The notes under the pieces are model-generated. The model did not search any database and was not told where the DNA came from. It was given only the letters and a program-made list of their open reading frames with translations. DNA of 64,000 bases from QWHO01 sp039809865 (GTDB lineage: Bacteria; Vulcanimicrobiota; Xenobia; Xenobiales; QWHO01), in assembly GCA_039809865.1 (NCBI GenBank), contig JBDHVW010000006.1, positions 62,001 to 126,000 of the forward strand, read 5' to 3'. The translations under genes and the position numbers were made by a program. Shown piece by piece: positions 51,434 to 59,001 of the stretch. The first letter of the stretch is position 1; every line of letters begins with the position of its first letter.

Positions 51434-52446
51434 GCTACCTCCTCTTTCCCCCAGCGCAGCACGACCGCGCCCCACGACAGGCCACCCCCGAAGCCCACGA
51501 TCACCACCAGGTCGCCATCCTTGACGCGCCCCTGCTCACGCGCTTCGGACAGGGCCAGCGGAATGGAGCCGCAGCTCGTGTTGCCGAAACGATCCACGTT
51601 GACGAAGACCCGCTCCATCGGCACGCCCAGCCGGCGCGCCGCGGCGTCGATGATGCGCACGTTGGCCTGGTGAGGGATGAACAGGTCGACGTCGTCGGCA
51701 CTCAGACCCGCTTTGGCCACGGCCGCGGCCGCCGCCTGACCGATCACGGACACGGCGAACTTGAAGACTTCCTTGCCGTCCATCTGGAGGCAGTATTCGG
51801 AAGGGCGCACGCCCTCGGTGCCGCCTGGAATGCGGCCCCCGCCCGCGGGCACCGTCAGCTTGTCACCGCCCGAGCCGTCCGACCCCAGGTGAACCGAGAG
51901 GATGCCGCGGCCCTCGGGCACGGTCCCCAGCACCACCGCGCCACCCCCGTCGCCGAACAGCACGCAGGTGCCGCGGTCTTGCCAGTTCATCACGCGGGTC
52001 ATGGTGTCGGCGCCGATCACCAGGACGTAGTCGAAGACTCCCGTGGCCACGAACTGGGCGCCCACCGCCAGGCTGTAAGCGAAGCCCGAGCAGGCGACGT
52101 TCAGGTCGAAAGCGCCCGCCTTCCTGGCCCCCAGCCGGTGCTGAACCAGGCAGGCCGTGGAGGGGAGCATGGTGTCGGGCGTCATGGTGCCGACGATGAT
52201 CAGGCCGAGCTGATCGGCCGTGATGCCGGCGTCTTGCAGCGCCAGCCGTGAGGCTTCCACGGCCAGATCCGAGGCGCACACGTCGTCCTCGGCCATCCGG
52301 CGCTCACGGATGCCTGTACGTGAGCGAATCCACTCGTCGGTCGTGTCGAGAGTGGACTCCAGCTCTTGATTGGTGACGATCCGGGGGGGCGCATAATGCC
52401 CCAGCCCCACCACGCCCACCGGGCGTAGCGTGTTGCTCCTGGGCAC
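51421..52446 (-). CDS. fabH: 3-oxoacyl-[acyl-carrier-protein] synthase III
   Basis: 341 aa from GTG at 52446. KAS III with catalytic Cys119 in NVACSGFAYSL, His in IPHQANVRI and Asn in FGNTSCGSIP; also GTMTPDTMLPSTAC. Condenses acetyl-CoA (or a branched primer) with malonyl-ACP to start fatty-acid synthesis. It directly follows rpmF (12 nt gap); the plsX gene that commonly lies between them is absent here. Confidence 0.93.
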   Translation of the reverse strand: MPRSNTLRPVGVVGLGHYAPPRIVTNQELESTLDTTDEWIRSRTGIRERRMAEDDVCASDLAVEASRLALQDAGITADQLGLIIVGTMTPDTMLPSTACLVQHRLGARKAGAFDLNVACSGFAYSLAVGAQFVATGVFDYVLVIGADTMTRVMNWQDRGTCVLFGDGGGAVVLGTVPEGRGILSVHLGSDGSGGDKLTVPAGGGRIPGGTEGVRPSEYCLQMDGKEVFKFAVSVIGQAAAAAVAKAGLSADDVDLFIPHQANVRIIDAAARRLGVPMERVFVNVDRFGNTSCGSIPLALSEAREQGRVKDGDLVVIVGFGGGLSWGAVVLRWGKEEVACPV

Positions 52447-52458
52447 CCGAGATGGATC

Positions 52459-52650
52459 CTACGCTTGGGCTTCGGCGTCGAGTTTGAAGACCTGGCGGCC
52501 GTCGTAAACGCCACAGCTCAGGCACACGCGGTGCGGGAGCTTGGGCTCCTTGCAGGCCGGGCACTTGGTCACGTTCGGGATCTCCATCCGCAGGTGGGAA
52601 CGGCGGCGGCGGGTCTTCGATCGCGGCGTTTTATACTTGGGATTTGGCAT
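52459..52650 (-). CDS. rpmF: Ribosomal protein bL32
   Basis: 63 aa. N-terminal MPNPKYKTPRSKTRRRRSH typical of bL32 and a zinc ribbon with Cys30, Cys33, Cys43 and Cys46. Second gene of the operon, 12 nt after the DUF177 gene, the classic yceD-rpmF pair. Confidence 0.95.
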   Translation of the reverse strand: MPNPKYKTPRSKTRRRRSHLRMEIPNVTKCPACKEPKLPHRVCLSCGVYDGRQVFKLDAEAQA

Positions 52651-52662
52651 GACTACCTCTCG

Positions 52663-53175
52663 TTATTCCGTCTTCAACTTCAGAAGCCCGGCCCAGCGCG
52701 GGTCGATGTCTTCCTGGCTGCAGTCGCAGCTACCCTGGTTCAAATTGGCCCCGCACTGATCGCACAAGCCCTTGCAGTCGTCCTGGCAGAGGGGCTTGAC
52801 GGGCAGCGCCGCCAGCAAGTTCTGCCGCAGGATCTCATCGAACTCGATGCGGTCGTCGCGGTAGGTAAAGATATTCAGATCTTCCAGGCTGACGTTCTCG
52901 TCGTCGGGCACCTCGGCGCTATCCTCGTCGATGAAATGCTCTTCGATCTCCACGTCCAGCGGCGTTACGTAGGTCTCGGCGCACCGCCCGCAAGCCAGTC
53001 GCACCCGGGCCTGGACTTCTCCGTCCACCATGATGCGGCTGCTCACGTTGGTGAGCTTGAACTTCGCCTTGATCGGCCCTTCCAACTCGAGGCCCTCGAA
53101 ATGCACCGGACCCTCGAACTCGAAATCCTTCCAGAGTCCGGTGCCCCGTTTGATATCGGATACGTCTACTCGCAT
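52663..53175 (-). CDS. yceD: DUF177 / YceD-family protein
   Basis: 170 aa from ATG at 53175. Beta-rich N-terminal half (FEFEGPVHFEGLELEGPIKAKF), a zinc-type pair ACGRCAETY, the acidic DEILRQNLLAALPVKPLC segment and a Cys-rich tail (CQDDCKGLCDQCG). DUF177 proteins are encoded before rpmF in most bacteria and are implicated in 23S rRNA metabolism. First gene of the rpmF-fab operon; a near-consensus promoter lies 44 nt upstream. Confidence 0.9.
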   Translation of the reverse strand: MRVDVSDIKRGTGLWKDFEFEGPVHFEGLELEGPIKAKFKLTNVSSRIMVDGEVQARVRLACGRCAETYVTPLDVEIEEHFIDEDSAEVPDDENVSLEDLNIFTYRDDRIEFDEILRQNLLAALPVKPLCQDDCKGLCDQCGANLNQGSCDCSQEDIDPRWAGLLKLKTE

Positions 53176-53218
53176 CGAAGAGCCCCAAAGAAAAAAAGCG
53201 CGCTCAACGCCGTGATGG

Positions 53219-53247
53219 ATTATAGTGCGGTCCGCAAGACCCGTCAA
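53219..53247 (-). promoter_or_regulatory. Sigma70-type promoter of the yceD-rpmF-fabHDG-acpP operon
   Basis: On the minus strand TTGACG (53247-53242), 17-nt spacer, TATAAT (53224-53219). A near-consensus housekeeping promoter and the best one in the window; the transcript would start near 53212, giving a leader of about 37 nt. Confidence 0.75.
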
Positions 53248-53258
53248 GGGAGAAGACC

Positions 53259-54101
53259 TTGAACGTTGTGCTACAATCAGACATGGACATGGCGGACGAG
53301 GACGAGCAACGGGGCTGTTTCAGCCCCTCCGAAGTAGACATGTGGCGCATCCTGGAACGCGAGCGACTTGATTTTCGCTTTGTCCAGGACCCGGTTTTCA
53401 ACCTGTCCGAGCCCGAGGAGACGCTGCTCGAGCGCCTGCGTTTGGCGGGGCTCGAGTTCGGGGTGCTGCCGCGCCAGGATCCGACCAGCTTCCTGACGAT
53501 CAAGGTGCGCCTGGAAGGCATGCTGCAGCGCGTGGAGATCGCGGTGGACGCGCGCCAGGGCTACGCCTCGTTCGTGACCCGCCGCAACAGCTTCTCGGAC
53601 CGCCTCAAGGAACGGCTGGATTCGCTCTTCGGGGAGCGCTGCTTCGACCGCAGCAAGAACGTCACCACGCGCAATTACGTCTGGTTTGCCTACTATCTGT
53701 CGGGCACGCCGGCCGTGGTGCCGCGCGAGACGCGCCGGCGCCGCAGCAGCCTGTTCAACTTCGACGCCCGCGAGCGCGAGTTGCTCGACCGGCTGGAGAT
53801 CGCGGTTCAAGAGCTGCGCGACGGGCTGGCGCAAATCCACGTCTACCCGCGCGAGACCTCGTTCGGAGGCATCGAGCTCATGCTGCAGGATCCGCAGCAC
53901 CAGCAGCCGGCCCGCGTGTTCGTGAAGGGTCTCTACCCGCTGGTCGTCCACGCCGTCACCGAGAACACCGCCCTGGGCCAGAGAATGCGGACCTATTTCG
54001 ACCGGGCCCTGGGCGAGGAGACGCTGGACGAGGCCGCCAGCCGATTCGAGGGCAAGTTCCTCTCGCTGGTCTACCGGGTGCGGAGCGAGCCAAGAATTTG
54101 A
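53259..54101 (+). CDS. Unknown protein, upstream partner of the SUFU-domain gene
   Basis: 280 aa from TTG at 53259, which has GGGAGA 5 to 6 nt upstream. An ATG at 53283 right after an extended -10 box is an alternative that would give 272 aa from a leaderless mRNA. Not recognised: a soluble mixed alpha/beta protein with an acidic start, an arginine-rich loop (ETRRRRSSLFNF, ~160) and two roughly equivalent halves, each containing an amphipathic helix followed by IxVxxR strands. The stop overlaps the SUFU gene start (TTGA), so the two are coupled. Confidence 0.6.
   Translation: MNVVLQSDMDMADEDEQRGCFSPSEVDMWRILERERLDFRFVQDPVFNLSEPEETLLERLRLAGLEFGVLPRQDPTSFLTIKVRLEGMLQRVEIAVDARQGYASFVTRRNSFSDRLKERLDSLFGERCFDRSKNVTTRNYVWFAYYLSGTPAVVPRETRRRRSSLFNFDARERELLDRLEIAVQELRDGLAQIHVYPRETSFGGIELMLQDPQHQQPARVFVKGLYPLVVHAVTENTALGQRMRTYFDRALGEETLDEAASRFEGKFLSLVYRVRSEPRI
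53269..53277 (+). promoter_or_regulatory. Candidate extended -10 promoter
   Basis: TGC-TACAAT with no good -35 box, 5 nt before the ATG at 53283. If used, translation would start from the mRNA 5' end at 53283 instead of at TTG 53259. Confidence 0.3.
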
Positions 54102-54625
54102 GCCAGCACAACCTGGAAGCGGTGGTCGCGCCGCTCTACCCCGGACAGGAAGCCATGAGCTGGGATGGCGTGAACTGCTATCGCAGCGGTCACGAGCGTC
54201 CCCACTGGCATTTCGTCACCCTGTGGCCGCGCAGCCTGCAGTTGACGCTGCGCGTGCCCCGGCTCGCCGAGGCGCCCCCGGCCTGGCCGCTGGAGCTGCT
54301 GCACCACCTGGCCCCGCAGAAGGAGCTCAAGCCCTACACGGCCATTCCTCTGGGCATGGTGTTGCCCGAGCCCGGCTGCGTGCTCGACCACGCGTTGCTG
54401 GCCCTCGACCCCGAGTTGGGCGAGGAAGGCTCGGTGTCGTTCCTGCAAATTCTGGGGATTACCGCGGACGAGGCCGACGCGGTGTCTCGCTGGAATGCGC
54501 GGGGCGTGCTGGAGCTGCTGCGCCAGCGCTCCCGACTGTGGATCACCGACCCCTACCGCAAGAGCATCCTGCGCGACGAGCAAACCGCCCGCGCCGTGGA
54601 GGAGGGTGCCCGGAACCGCTCCTGA
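54098..54625 (+). CDS. SUFU-domain (suppressor-of-fused-like) protein
   Basis: 175 aa from TTG at 54098 (TTGA overlap). The SUFU fold (PF05076) is recognised from GVNCYRSGHERPHWHFVT, the WPLELLHHLA helix and a C-terminal ISRWN/LWITDPYRKSIL region. In bacteria SUFU-domain proteins are often immunity proteins of polymorphic toxin systems; the protein encoded just upstream has no obvious toxin motif, so that role is only a possibility. Confidence 0.65.
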   Translation: MSQHNLEAVVAPLYPGQEAMSWDGVNCYRSGHERPHWHFVTLWPRSLQLTLRVPRLAEAPPAWPLELLHHLAPQKELKPYTAIPLGMVLPEPGCVLDHALLALDPELGEEGSVSFLQILGITADEADAVSRWNARGVLELLRQRSRLWITDPYRKSILRDEQTARAVEEGARNRS

Positions 54626-54626
54626 G

Positions 54627-54654
54627 GTTGACATGACCAACTACCTGGTCATAA
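54627..54654 (+). promoter_or_regulatory. Promoter of the Phd/PIN toxin-antitoxin operon
   Basis: TTGACA (54627-54632), 16-nt spacer, CATAAT (54649-54654), then GGAGCT and the ATG at 54662. The consensus -35 box and the short distance to the ATG imply a very short or absent leader. Confidence 0.6.
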
Positions 54655-54661
54655 TGGAGCT

Positions 54662-54886
54662 ATGAAGAGCGTCAACGTGCACGAGGCGAAGGCTCGCCTG
54701 TCCGAACTCCTGGACTTGCTGGAGCAGGGCGAAACGGTGGTCATTTGCCGCAGGAACAAGCCGGTCGCAGAGCTTCGGCCTTACAAAGGGAAAGTTCGCC
54801 CGATCGGACTCTGTCGGGAGATGCCCCCCGTGCCGGACGAATTCTTCGACCCCCTACCGGACGATTGGCTGGAAGCGTTTCAGTGA
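54662..54886 (+). CDS. Type II antitoxin, Phd/YefM family
   Basis: 74 aa. The N-terminal MKSVNVHEAKARLSELLDLL, ETVVICRRNKPVAEL pattern is the Phd/YefM DNA-binding fold; the C-terminal acidic/proline tail is expected to wrap the toxin. Coupled to the PIN gene by a GTGA overlap. Antitoxin of this kind normally represses its own promoter. Confidence 0.85.
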   Translation: MKSVNVHEAKARLSELLDLLEQGETVVICRRNKPVAELRPYKGKVRPIGLCREMPPVPDEFFDPLPDDWLEAFQ

Positions 54887-55269
54887 AATACCTCCTGGAC
54901 ACTTGCACCTTTCTCTGGCTCATTCGCGGCGACTCCATGCTGAGCACCACGGCCCGAGACGCAATCATGGACACCTCGCACGAAGTCTACCTCAGTGTCG
55001 TCAGCGCCTGGGAAATCGGGGTCAAATACGGGTTGGGAAAGCTTCCGCTGCCCGCACCTCCCGGAACTCTCGTGTCCCGGGAACGCCAGCGTCATCAACT
55101 CGAGTCGCTCACCCTGGTCGAAAGCGCCGCCCTGATCGCGAGCGGTCTGCCGCTTCATCATCGCGATCCGTTCGATCGTCTGCTGGTGGGGCAGGCCCTC
55201 CACGACGGATTGACGATTCTCTCGCCGGACCCGCTTCTGAAGCCCTACTCCGTGCCGGTCGAATGGTGA
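54883..55269 (+). CDS. Type II toxin, PIN-domain ribonuclease (VapC-like)
   Basis: 128 aa from GTG at 54883. PIN domain acidic residues: Asp in LLDTCTFLW, Glu in SAWEIGVKYGLGKL, and two Asp in HHRDPFDRLLVGQAL; the end (LTILSPDPLLKPY) is the PIN_SF group usually paired with Phd. Predicted Mg-dependent endoribonuclease. 3' end overlaps the convergent Clp-N gene by 25 nt. Confidence 0.87.
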   Translation: MKYLLDTCTFLWLIRGDSMLSTTARDAIMDTSHEVYLSVVSAWEIGVKYGLGKLPLPAPPGTLVSRERQRHQLESLTLVESAALIASGLPLHHRDPFDRLLVGQALHDGLTILSPDPLLKPYSVPVEW

Positions 55270-55676
55270 ATATGGGCCATGACAACCTCGCGGGTAATGC
55301 CGTGCCGCAGCAAGATCTCGGCCGCCAGGCTGCCTTCCAGGCGCAGCAGCGCCAGCAGCACGTGCTCGGTGCCCGCCTTGAAGCGATTTAGCGCCGTGGC
55401 CTCCCGCACGGCCATCTCCATCACGTTGAACGAGCTCGGATCGAAGGCGCGCAGGCGGGGACTGTCGCCCAGGCCCAGACAGGCCTCGACCTCGGCGCGC
55501 AGAGGGCCCAGGCGCAGCTCGTGCTTGTCGAACAGCAAGAAAGCGGCGCTGCCGGGCTCTTGAGCCACGCCCAGCAGCAAGTGCTCGGGCATCATGGAGG
55601 CATGGCCCATCCGCCGCACTTCTTTCAGAGCGTGGACCAGGCCGTTGCGGGGGCGGTCGGTGGGGCCGATTCTCAG
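55245..55676 (-). CDS. Free-standing Clp N-terminal (Clp-R) domain protein
   Basis: The Clp-R double repeat starts at TDRPRNGLVHALKEVRRMGHA and PEHLLLGVAQEPGSAAFLLF and repeats as MAVREATALNRFKAGTEHVLLALLRLEGS. The coding frame is open from a stop 18 nt before a CTG at 55676; the only start-like codon that keeps the first helix is this CTG, which overlaps the upstream gene's stop as CTGA. A GTG at 55628 or ATG at 55619 would lose half of the first repeat. About 143 aa. There is no ATPase domain, so it may be an adaptor or substrate-binding partner of ClpC/ClpB. Confidence 0.65.
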   Translation of the reverse strand: MRIGPTDRPRNGLVHALKEVRRMGHASMMPEHLLLGVAQEPGSAAFLLFDKHELRLGPLRAEVEACLGLGDSPRLRAFDPSSFNVMEMAVREATALNRFKAGTEHVLLALLRLEGSLAAEILLRHGITREVVMAHIHHSTGTE

Positions 55677-56047
55677 CCCTGCTGGTGGGCCTTATAGGCC
55701 TTATACAGCTCGGCGCCCGCCACCACGCCCAGCGTGACGCCGGCCGCGACGCCCAACAGGCCGCCCGCGATGATGCCGATGCGCACGCCCTCCAGCGTGT
55801 TGGTGAGGAGCTGGCCCAGGCCCGCGCCCTGCGGGGTGAGCATCATTCCCAGCATGAAGCCGGCGCGGCCGCCCGCCTCGACGCCCAGCCAGCCGACTCC
55901 GGCGCCGAGCACGGCGGCTCCGGCCACCGAAGAGGCGATCTCGAACTTGTCCGCGGGGGGAGCGGGGGCAGGCTGCTGGTTCTCGGCCGGCGCGGCGGCG
56001 GCCGAAAGCGTACGCGCGAAATTGGGGGTTGCTGCGGTGACGACCAT
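55673..56047 (-). CDS. Small glycine-zipper membrane protein
   Basis: 124 aa from ATG at 56047. A Pro/Ala-rich polar N-terminus (~1-35) is followed by two long Gly-rich hydrophobic stretches (~38-70 and ~85-113; GGLLGVAAGVTLGVVAGAEL) with GxxxG spacing, and a short basic tail. No signal peptide. Not recognised. Coupled (CTGA) to the Clp-N gene downstream. Confidence 0.6.
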   Translation of the reverse strand: MVVTAATPNFARTLSAAAAPAENQQPAPAPPADKFEIASSVAGAAVLGAGVGWLGVEAGGRAGFMLGMMLTPQGAGLGQLLTNTLEGVRIGIIAGGLLGVAAGVTLGVVAGAELYKAYKAHQQG

Positions 56048-56140
56048 GGAACGAGCCTCCAACAGAATCTCTCTATCTCTCTGACAGCAGCTTAGTGCCT
56101 GGAGGGGGGAATTGGATGAACACGGGGTTAACTGACAGCC

Positions 56141-57061
56141 GTGGCCAAGATCGACCCCACCAAACGCGAGCTGGACAAGCTGCGCGAGCTGGATCTCGGC
56201 GATCCGTCCGCCGTCAAAGCCCTCACGCTGGCGCTGGGCCACAAGTCGCCCGCCGTGGTCAAGCGCGCGGCCCAGATGGCCTCGCAGGGCGGGCTTTTCC
56301 AGCTCGTCACCGAGCTCGTGCAGGCCTATCACCGCCAGAAAACCGACCCGGGCTGCGAGACGAAGACCGCCATCGTGAAGTCGCTGGTCGAGCTGGAGGC
56401 GCCGGTGGAGGACTTCTACCTGGCCCAGCGGCTCTATCGCCAGAAAGAGTGGGTCTACGGCGAGCAGATCGAGACCGCGGGCGAGCTGCGCGGGCTCTGC
56501 CTGCTGGGCCTGGCGCGCTGCAACCACCGCGACCTCTTGCGGGTGCTGGTCGACCTGATGCTGGACGACGACCTGAACACGAGGCTGATGGCCGTGCGGG
56601 CCGCGGGCGACAGCGGTCAGCCGGGCGCCATCCCTCTGCTGCGGCTGAAAGCCCTCACCGAGACCGAGCCCGACGTCATCGCGGAGACGCTGCTGAGCCT
56701 GTTGCATCTGGACGCGGAGCCCACCATCGCCTGGATTCGCGAGCGCTTCCTGGAGGCCCAGGAGACCTGGGAAGCGGTCATCCTGGCCCTGGGCCAGTCG
56801 CGCCATCCCGGGTCGCTCCAGCTCTTGATCGAGCAGTACCGTCCCTCGCTGCTCAGGCGCGACAAAGCCAGTCTTTTGCTGGCGATCGCCAGCTGCCGGG
56901 GGGTGGACTTCCTGCTGGGACTGCTCTCCGACGAGCCCGAGCTGGCCCTGAAGGCGTTGGAGCTCTACCGCTACGACCCCTCCGTCTGGGAGCGGGTGGA
57001 AGCCAGCCTGCCGCCGTCCACGCTCTCGGTGACCTCGCGCCCCGGGAAGGGCAGGACGTAA
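56141..57061 (+). CDS. HEAT-repeat-like protein
   Basis: 306 aa from GTG at 56141. Almost entirely paired alpha-helices with HEAT features: SPAVVKRAAQMASQGG, LVDLMLDDDLNTRLMAVRAAGDSG, IPLLRLKALTETEPDVIAETL. A scaffold or binding protein; no catalytic motif seen. The last ~90 nt overlap the convergent CYTH gene. Confidence 0.65.
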   Translation: MAKIDPTKRELDKLRELDLGDPSAVKALTLALGHKSPAVVKRAAQMASQGGLFQLVTELVQAYHRQKTDPGCETKTAIVKSLVELEAPVEDFYLAQRLYRQKEWVYGEQIETAGELRGLCLLGLARCNHRDLLRVLVDLMLDDDLNTRLMAVRAAGDSGQPGAIPLLRLKALTETEPDVIAETLLSLLHLDAEPTIAWIRERFLEAQETWEAVILALGQSRHPGSLQLLIEQYRPSLLRRDKASLLLAIASCRGVDFLLGLLSDEPELALKALELYRYDPSVWERVEASLPPSTLSVTSRPGKGRT

Positions 57062-57456
57062 GCGTTCATCGACTCCTCGTCGGGGAACTCGCGCTCCACC
57101 AGCATCAGGCCGTCCTCGAAGAGATCCAGGGCGCAGTCGTCCCTTAAAGGATAACGCTTCTTGCGCAGCACATGGGCCGGGACTTGTAGCAGTGCCTGAT
57201 ACTCCGCCTCATTGAGGTAGAGATTGGTCATCCAGCGGTAGGTGGCCGGACAGCCCTCCACCGGTTCCTTCAGCCCCAACTTGTAGGCGTCGTCCATCTT
57301 GCGCAGGCGCAGGCGGGTGCCGATGAGGTAGCGGTCTTCGATCTGCTTGTGCGGATCGCTTGGGGACCAGCCAGGGGGAGGGTGATCCAGCTGCCAGCGG
57401 CGCTCCAGCTCGTGGCGGGCGTATTTGGGGGTCGGCAGTCGACCGTCAACAATCAA
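56971..57456 (-). CDS. CYTH-domain (triphosphate tunnel) protein
   Basis: About 161 aa. The motif ELERRW (ExExK-like, the signature of the N-terminal strand), RLRLRKM (R-x-R-x-R), YKLGLK, TNLYLNEAEYQAL, KKRYPL and the acidic ALDLFEDGLMLVEREF strand follow the CYTH order. CYTH enzymes hydrolyse inorganic triphosphate or thiamine triphosphate, or are class IV adenylate cyclases. The start is uncertain: a TTG at 57456 lies inside a heptamer repeat and in a short overlap with the upstream gene; TTG 57504 is the other option. Confidence 0.7.
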   Translation of the reverse strand: MIVDGRLPTPKYARHELERRWQLDHPPPGWSPSDPHKQIEDRYLIGTRLRLRKMDDAYKLGLKEPVEGCPATYRWMTNLYLNEAEYQALLQVPAHVLRKKRYPLRDDCALDLFEDGLMLVEREFPDEESMNAYVLPFPGREVTESVDGGRLASTRSQTEGS

Positions 57457-57465
57457 CAGGAGAGG
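57431..57465. repeat. Degenerate heptamer tandem repeat, 4-5 units
   Basis: GTCGGCA, GTCGACC, GTCAACA, ATCAACA, GGAGAGG. It covers the end of the DUF2156 gene and the start of the CYTH gene. Confidence 0.65.
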
Positions 57466-58804
57466 TCCCTTCGGAATAAAGCCAGAGGAAGCCAGCGAGG
57501 GCAAAGGGTCCGGCTACCGCGGCCGCGACCACCGCGTGCTGCAGAAGCCCTTTTGGCTTCGGGGGGAACAGGATGAATTGGACCAGGCTCATGGTGCCGT
57601 CCAGCAACGCGAGTTTGGAGGCCTGGCGGGCTCGTTGCGGCTCCCACAACACGGCTGCCTGGACCCAGTCGAACGCGGCCCAGCCGAGGGCGGCGCCGGG
57701 GCCGCCGAAGAGCGAGGCATTGGCCAGCAGCACGCCGCTCCAGCCCACCATCCCCAGCGAGAGCGCGGGGAAAGGCACCTTCTGCAGGTAGGGAGCCAGC
57801 TGCCGGGCCGCCACGCGGGCCCCGAACTTCGGCAGCCATCCGCCGCTGAAGGCCATCAGCACGGCTCGCATCGTGAGCGCGTGCACGCGCTTGTAGCCCA
57901 CCAGGTAGACCGGCTCCCAGCGGTCCGGCTTGAACTTGGAGCGGAACGCGTGGATGCCATGAAAGCTGTAGAGCCAGGACATCGAGCGCAGGCAGAAGTT
58001 GAACACGGTGTCCAGGATGGGGTGCGGATGGCGGCTCTTGCGCGCCTCGCCCAGCCCGCTCAGGGCCACCATGCCCAGCGAGACGTAGCTGACGTTCTCT
58101 TTGGCAAAGGTGCTCATGGCCAGGTCGATCAGGGCCTCGGACGAACCGGGGGCGCTGCCGCGCAGGATGAGCAGGTCGTCCAACAGCCAGCCTTTGCGGC
58201 CGTAGATGGGGACGCCCACCATCAGGCCGACCATCCCCGTCTCGTCCTCGGCCACGAAGTAGCGGCGCTCCTGCGAGTGGCTGAACAGATCGAGCGTGAC
58301 CATGAAGCGCATCGGCGGCATGGCGTGGGCCTTCTCCCACTCTGCCACGAGCCGGTCGGCGGCCCGCCGCGTGGGCATGCGCTGAGCCATCTGGTTGGGC
58401 TTGACCTCGCGCACCTTCACGCCGGCCTTCTCGGCGCGTCGGAGCCGCCGTCTGAGGTCGGGGGAGCTCTTGAGCACACCGGCCCAGTGACGGGGGTCCC
58501 AGGCGGGCTGCTGGCCGACCTGGAGGAAGTCCCAGGCGCCGTCCTTCACCGCGTCCACGAAGGGATCGCTGACCCCGAAGAAGCAGACGGAGCCGTGCTC
58601 TCGGGCGAACTCCTCGGCGACCGCGCGGGCCCTCTCGGGAGCGCAGATGGGGGCTCCGGCGGCCACGCAGTATCCGCCGCTGCGCACGTAGGCGATGCAG
58701 GCGCTCTGGTCGGCGTTGAACCAGTATTCCAGCCCCGGTTCCAGGGCCTCGAAGCTGTAGACGTTGGTGCCGTGCTTTTTGAGCAGGTCGAGAACGCGCT
58801 CCAT
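57446..58804 (-). CDS. Phosphatidylglycerol lysyltransferase-like (DUF2156/MprF C-domain) membrane protein
   Basis: 452 aa. Tandem GNAT-type domain of the MprF C-terminus (~1-320): YSFEALEPGLEYWFN, VAAGAPICAPE, LRRAEKAGVKV, LDDLLILRGSAPGSSEALIDLAM, YVSLGMVALSG and SKFKPDRWEPVYLV. Then about three to four membrane helices (~370-445), i.e. the reverse order of classical MprF, whose flippase domain is N-terminal. Predicted to transfer an aminoacyl group from tRNA onto phosphatidylglycerol, changing surface charge. Divergent from the secreted-protein gene. Confidence 0.75.
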   Translation of the reverse strand: MERVLDLLKKHGTNVYSFEALEPGLEYWFNADQSACIAYVRSGGYCVAAGAPICAPERARAVAEEFAREHGSVCFFGVSDPFVDAVKDGAWDFLQVGQQPAWDPRHWAGVLKSSPDLRRRLRRAEKAGVKVREVKPNQMAQRMPTRRAADRLVAEWEKAHAMPPMRFMVTLDLFSHSQERRYFVAEDETGMVGLMVGVPIYGRKGWLLDDLLILRGSAPGSSEALIDLAMSTFAKENVSYVSLGMVALSGLGEARKSRHPHPILDTVFNFCLRSMSWLYSFHGIHAFRSKFKPDRWEPVYLVGYKRVHALTMRAVLMAFSGGWLPKFGARVAARQLAPYLQKVPFPALSLGMVGWSGVLLANASLFGGPGAALGWAAFDWVQAAVLWEPQRARQASKLALLDGTMSLVQFILFPPKPKGLLQHAVVAAAVAGPFALAGFLWLYSEGTSPVDC

Positions 58805-58966
58805 GCTGGGAGTTTACGCGCGAGCCAGAGCGATCGCCTTCTCTCGATCCACCTCCCGGAGTTTGAGGGGCGGGCACGCTGCGAGTGGGCGCCAGAGAGG
58901 TGGCTCAGTCTGGCAGGAACCAGGGCATTCTCGGGGGGCAATCTGGACTCTGTGAAAACGTTTGCG

Positions 58967-58995
58967 TTGATGCACGACCAGCATCGTTGTAGAAT
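58967..58995 (+). promoter_or_regulatory. Sigma70-type promoter with the start codon at the predicted transcript 5' end
   Basis: TTGATG (58967-58972), 17-nt spacer, TAGAAT (58990-58995). The ATG of a 38-codon ORF lies 6 nt after the -10 box. Confidence 0.6.
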
Positions 58996-59001
58996 CGATC
59001 G

